From Parvularculaceae bacterium (GTDB lineage Bacteria > Pseudomonadota > Alphaproteobacteria > Caulobacterales > Parvularculaceae): a DNA stretch of 7,816 nt. The notes beneath the pieces were generated by a model that saw only the letters and a program-made list of their open reading frames with translations, made no database searches and was not told the origin of the DNA. The position numbers and the translations under genes are program-made. The DNA is taken from contig JALWRV010000115.1 in the NCBI GenBank assembly GCA_027080545.1, forward strand, positions 1 through 7,816, written 5' to 3'. This document shows, piece after piece, positions 5,279 through 7,816 of this stretch (its first letter is position 1; each line of letters opens with the position of its first letter).

Positions 5279-6543
5279 CCCCTCATAACATGCGCCAGAA
5301 TATCCAACCCTTCGTCGAGAATCTCGAAAGGAATGGTCAAGGGTGTCAAAAAGCGGATAACATTAGCGCGCACCCCACAGGATAAAAGCAGGAGCCCTTG
5401 TGCCCGGGCCGCGGCAACAATCTGTTTGGTGCGCTCCGGATCCGGCTTTTCCGCATCCCCTTCTTTAACCAGCTCCATGGCGCTCATGGCCCCTAATGTG
5501 CGAATATCACCAATGCCATTGTCAGATTGGCGTAAACCCTCCAGCCGTCGCACAATATGGTCTCCTATCTCAATTGCCCGCTGACAAAGATTATCTGCCT
5601 CGATAATCTCCAACACCGCTAGGCCTGCCGCACATCCCAAAGGGGAGCCCCCATAGGTTCCCCCCAACCCCCCCGGTGCCGGGGCGTCCATAATGTCGGC
5701 CTTACCGATCACGCCGGATATGGGATAGCCCCCGGCCATGGCCTTGGCGACCGTGATCATGTCCGGTTCTATTTCAGCATAGTCGGTGGCAAACATTTTA
5801 CCGGTTCGGGCAAAGCCCGTTTGGATTTCATCGCAAATCAGCAAGATGCCATGGGCGTCGCACAAATCCCGCAAACTTTGCATAAAGTTTTTCGAGGCCT
5901 GATAAAAGCCCCCTTCCCCCTGAACGGGCTCGATGATAATCGCAGCCACCCTTTGTGGCTCTACATCTGTCTTGAATAGCGCTTGCAAGGCGGCCAGTGA
6001 CTGAGCTTCGTCAACGCCCAAATAGGGGGCTGGAAAGGGCACATGATATATGTCGCCGGGAAATGGACCGAAGCCGGTTTTATAGGGGACAATTTTACCC
6101 GTCAGCGCCATGCCCATCATGGTGCGCCCGTGAAAGGCCCCGCTAAAGGCAATAATAGCCGGGCGACCCGTGGCAGCACGGGCGATTTTGATGGCATTTT
6201 CGACCGCTTCAGCCCCCGTGCTGAGAAATAAAGTTTTCTTAGGGCTATCGCCCGGCGCCAGAGCGTTTAATTTTTCGGCCAGTTTAATATAGCTGTCATA
6301 GGGGGTGACCTGAAAGCAAACATGGGAAAAACTCTGCACTTGCCGAGTTACTGCGTCGGTAATTTTGGGATGGTTATGGCCGGTATTGGTCACCGCGATA
6401 CCGGAAGCAAAATCAATATAGCGCTTGCCTTCAATGTCCCAGATCTCAGCATTTTGTGCCCGCGCCGCAAACACCGGATGCATAACCCCAACACCGCGCG
6501 GCACTGCCCCTTCGCGGTTCTTCCACAGGGAAACATTATCCAT
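5257..6543 (-). CDS. gabT: 4-aminobutyrate aminotransferase
   Basis: GabT is a PLP-dependent class III aminotransferase that converts 4-aminobutyrate and 2-oxoglutarate to succinate semialdehyde and glutamate. The 428 residues match the family length of about 425. Motifs in order: phosphate-binding LSTGAEAVENA (107-117), FHGRTMMGMALTG (138-149), IIEPVQGEGG (203-212) with the Glu that helps set substrate choice, CDEIQTGFARTGKMF (237-251) with Asp238 placed to hold the PLP ring nitrogen, and TVAKAMAGGYPISG (264-277) with Lys267 as the Schiff-base lysine. The start ATG lies inside the end of gabD (8-base overlap), with GGGAGGG at 6554-6548 as ribosome site, so translation is probably coupled. 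The neighbouring dehydrogenase supports the GABA role. A 5-aminovalerate aminotransferase (DavT) acting with a glutarate-semialdehyde dehydrogenase is the main alternative, because the families overlap. Confidence 0.93.
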   Translation of the reverse strand: MDNVSLWKNREGAVPRGVGVMHPVFAARAQNAEIWDIEGKRYIDFASGIAVTNTGHNHPKITDAVTRQVQSFSHVCFQVTPYDSYIKLAEKLNALAPGDSPKKTLFLSTGAEAVENAIKIARAATGRPAIIAFSGAFHGRTMMGMALTGKIVPYKTGFGPFPGDIYHVPFPAPYLGVDEAQSLAALQALFKTDVEPQRVAAIIIEPVQGEGGFYQASKNFMQSLRDLCDAHGILLICDEIQTGFARTGKMFATDYAEIEPDMITVAKAMAGGYPISGVIGKADIMDAPAPGGLGGTYGGSPLGCAAGLAVLEIIEADNLCQRAIEIGDHIVRRLEGLRQSDNGIGDIRTLGAMSAMELVKEGDAEKPDPERTKQIVAAARAQGLLLLSCGVRANVIRFLTPLTIPFEILDEGLDILAHVMRGKTKSDI

Positions 6544-7816
6544 TTAGCCCTCCCATGAGTGTGTATTTTATTTCCAGATAATCATCGAGACCATATTTGG
6601 AGCCTTCCCGGCCCATGCCCGATTGCTTGACCCCACCAAAAGGCGCGGCAGGGTTGGAGACGACCCCCTCATTGACCCCCACCATGCCAAAGGCCAAAGC
6701 CTCTGATATTCGAAACGCCCGACCCAAATTTTTAGTATAAATATAGGCTGCAAGACCAACCGGCACATTATTCGCCTCGGCAATAACCTCTTGCTCATCG
6801 TCAAAAATCATCAATGGCGCAATGGGGGCAAAAATTTCTTCCCGGGCAACCGACATTTGCGGGGTGACGCGGGTAAGGATAGTGGGCTTAAAGAACAACG
6901 CCCCGGCATTATCAGCAGAGCCACCGGTCACAATCTCGGCGCCCCCTGCGACCGCCTCGGCCACCAATCGTTTGCTATTTTCCATCGCCGCTTCATTGAT
7001 CAAGGGGCCAATTTGCGCGCCGGCTTCTTCTCCATTGGCCACTTTCAAATTGGCGGCTTTAGCCGCAAATTTTCGGGTAAATTCGTCCGCAATATTGCGA
7101 TGGAGGAAAAACCGATTTGAGCAAACGCAGGTTTGCCCCGCATTGCGATATTTCGATGCCATGGCACCTTTTACCGCCGCCTCAATATCCGCATCCTCGA
7201 ACACAATGAAGGGCGCATTGCCCCCCAGCTCCATAGAGGTTTTTTTCACCGTTGAAGCCGCTTGTGCCAGTAAAATTTTGCCCACCCGGGTGGAACCCGT
7301 AAAGGTTATTTTTTGCACCAGCGGGCTATCGCACATTCGTTTTCCCAGCAGGGAGGCCTGCGACGACGGCACGACATTCAATACCCCGGCGGGTATCCCA
7401 GCTTTGGCGCCCAGAAAGGCCGCCGCCAAGGCCGATAGCGGTGTTTCTTGCGCCGGTTTGGCAACCATGGTGCAGCCAGCTGCCAAAGCGGCCGCTGCCT
7501 TGCGCAACAACATGGCACTGGGGAAATTCCACGGGGTGATGGCGGCGCACACTCCCACAGGCTGTTTGGTGACAAGAATGCGCTTGTCCGGCGATGGGGC
7601 CGGCATGATATCCCCCTCAACACGCTTGGCCTCTTCCGCAAACCATTCCAGATAGCTGGCCCCATAAAGGATTTCACCTTTTGCTTCCGCCAGCGGCTTA
7701 CCATTTTCGCGCGTGAGGATGAGCGCCAGCGTTTCTATTTCTGCCACCATCAATTCATACCAGCGGCGCAAAATGGTGCTGCGCTGTGCCGCCGAGGTGC
7801 CCGCCCACTGTGCTTG
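6536..7816 (-). CDS. gabD: Succinate-semialdehyde dehydrogenase, NAD(P)+-dependent (5' end beyond the window)
   Basis: GabD oxidises succinate semialdehyde to succinate. The frame is open to the right edge, giving 426 visible residues of about 480; roughly the first 55-60 are missing. The visible start reads QAQWAGTSAAQRSTILRRWY, an aldehyde-dehydrogenase N-terminal region, so the gene begins outside the window. Motifs by visible residue: ITPWNFPSAMLLRK (93-106) and MVAKPAQETPLSA (117-129) for the cofactor, FTGSTRVGK (172-180), MELGGNAPF (195-203) with the general-base Glu196, NAGQTCVCSNR (225-235) with the nucleophile Cys230 (codon at 7129-7127), and EIFAP. The end APFGGVKQSGMGREGSKYGL is typical of the GabD class. 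The second Cys two residues after the nucleophile is common in this group and can form a regulatory disulfide. It is the upstream gene of the gabDT operon; the promoter lies outside the window. Glutarate-semialdehyde dehydrogenase is a close alternative. Confidence 0.93.
   Translation of the reverse strand, partial: QAQWAGTSAAQRSTILRRWYELMVAEIETLALILTRENGKPLAEAKGEILYGASYLEWFAEEAKRVEGDIMPAPSPDKRILVTKQPVGVCAAITPWNFPSAMLLRKAAAALAAGCTMVAKPAQETPLSALAAAFLGAKAGIPAGVLNVVPSSQASLLGKRMCDSPLVQKITFTGSTRVGKILLAQAASTVKKTSMELGGNAPFIVFEDADIEAAVKGAMASKYRNAGQTCVCSNRFFLHRNIADEFTRKFAAKAANLKVANGEEAGAQIGPLINEAAMENSKRLVAEAVAGGAEIVTGGSADNAGALFFKPTILTRVTPQMSVAREEIFAPIAPLMIFDDEQEVIAEANNVPVGLAAYIYTKNLGRAFRISEALAFGMVGVNEGVVSNPAAPFGGVKQSGMGREGSKYGLDDYLEIKYTLMGGLNG
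6548..6554 (-). promoter_or_regulatory. gabT ribosome-binding site inside gabD
   Basis: GGGAGGG on the minus strand lies within the last codons of gabD and four bases before the gabT ATG. Ribosomes ending on gabD would stop eight bases into gabT and can re-start, so the two enzymes are probably made in a fixed ratio. Confidence 0.8.

Noticed and set aside
6822..7655. 277-residue open frame on the plus strand
   Set aside because: It lies fully antisense to gabD, whose catalytic motifs are intact; the long frame is a by-product of codon use.

Overview
The window reads as a piece of an alphaproteobacterial chromosome of moderate GC content. The strongest lineage marker is a transfer-messenger RNA gene (ssrA, minus strand, about 1103-1435). 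It has the circularly permuted, two-piece layout known from Alphaproteobacteria: the 3' acceptor part with its CCA end comes first, then a short spacer, then the part carrying the tag reading frame. The protein genes are ordinary housekeeping and catabolic genes. I see no insertion sequence, phage gene, CRISPR array or tRNA.

Layout. 1-635 (minus): N-terminal quarter of the Lon protease gene, cut by the window edge. 636-1102: a gene-free stretch rich in inverted repeats, holding the likely lon promoter and, at 1009-1102, a long hairpin that may terminate ssrA. 1103-1435 (minus): ssrA. 1436-1572: spacer between ssrA and a divergent gene. 1573-1815 (plus): small helix-turn-helix protein. 1812-3014 (minus): multi-pass membrane protein of unknown function whose stop codon overlaps that of the helix-turn-helix gene. 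3166-4479 (plus): adenylosuccinate lyase, purB. 4480-4651: spacer with two hairpins. 4652-5221 (plus): small outer-membrane beta-barrel protein, followed by an intrinsic terminator at 5251-5278. 5257-6543 (minus): 4-aminobutyrate aminotransferase, gabT. 6536-7816 (minus): succinate-semialdehyde dehydrogenase, gabD, cut by the right edge of the window.

How the genes work together. gabD and gabT form a translationally coupled operon: GabT moves the amino group of 4-aminobutyrate to 2-oxoglutarate, and GabD oxidises the resulting succinate semialdehyde to succinate, which enters the citric acid cycle. ssrA and lon lie side by side on one strand and both serve protein quality control: ribosome rescue with degradation tagging, and ATP-dependent proteolysis. 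PurB acts in purine synthesis and has no evident tie to its neighbours. The points most worth checking are the permuted tmRNA and its imperfect acceptor stem, the palindrome inside the putative lon promoter, and the cluster of inverted repeats between lon and ssrA. I found no clear sign of a wholly new system.
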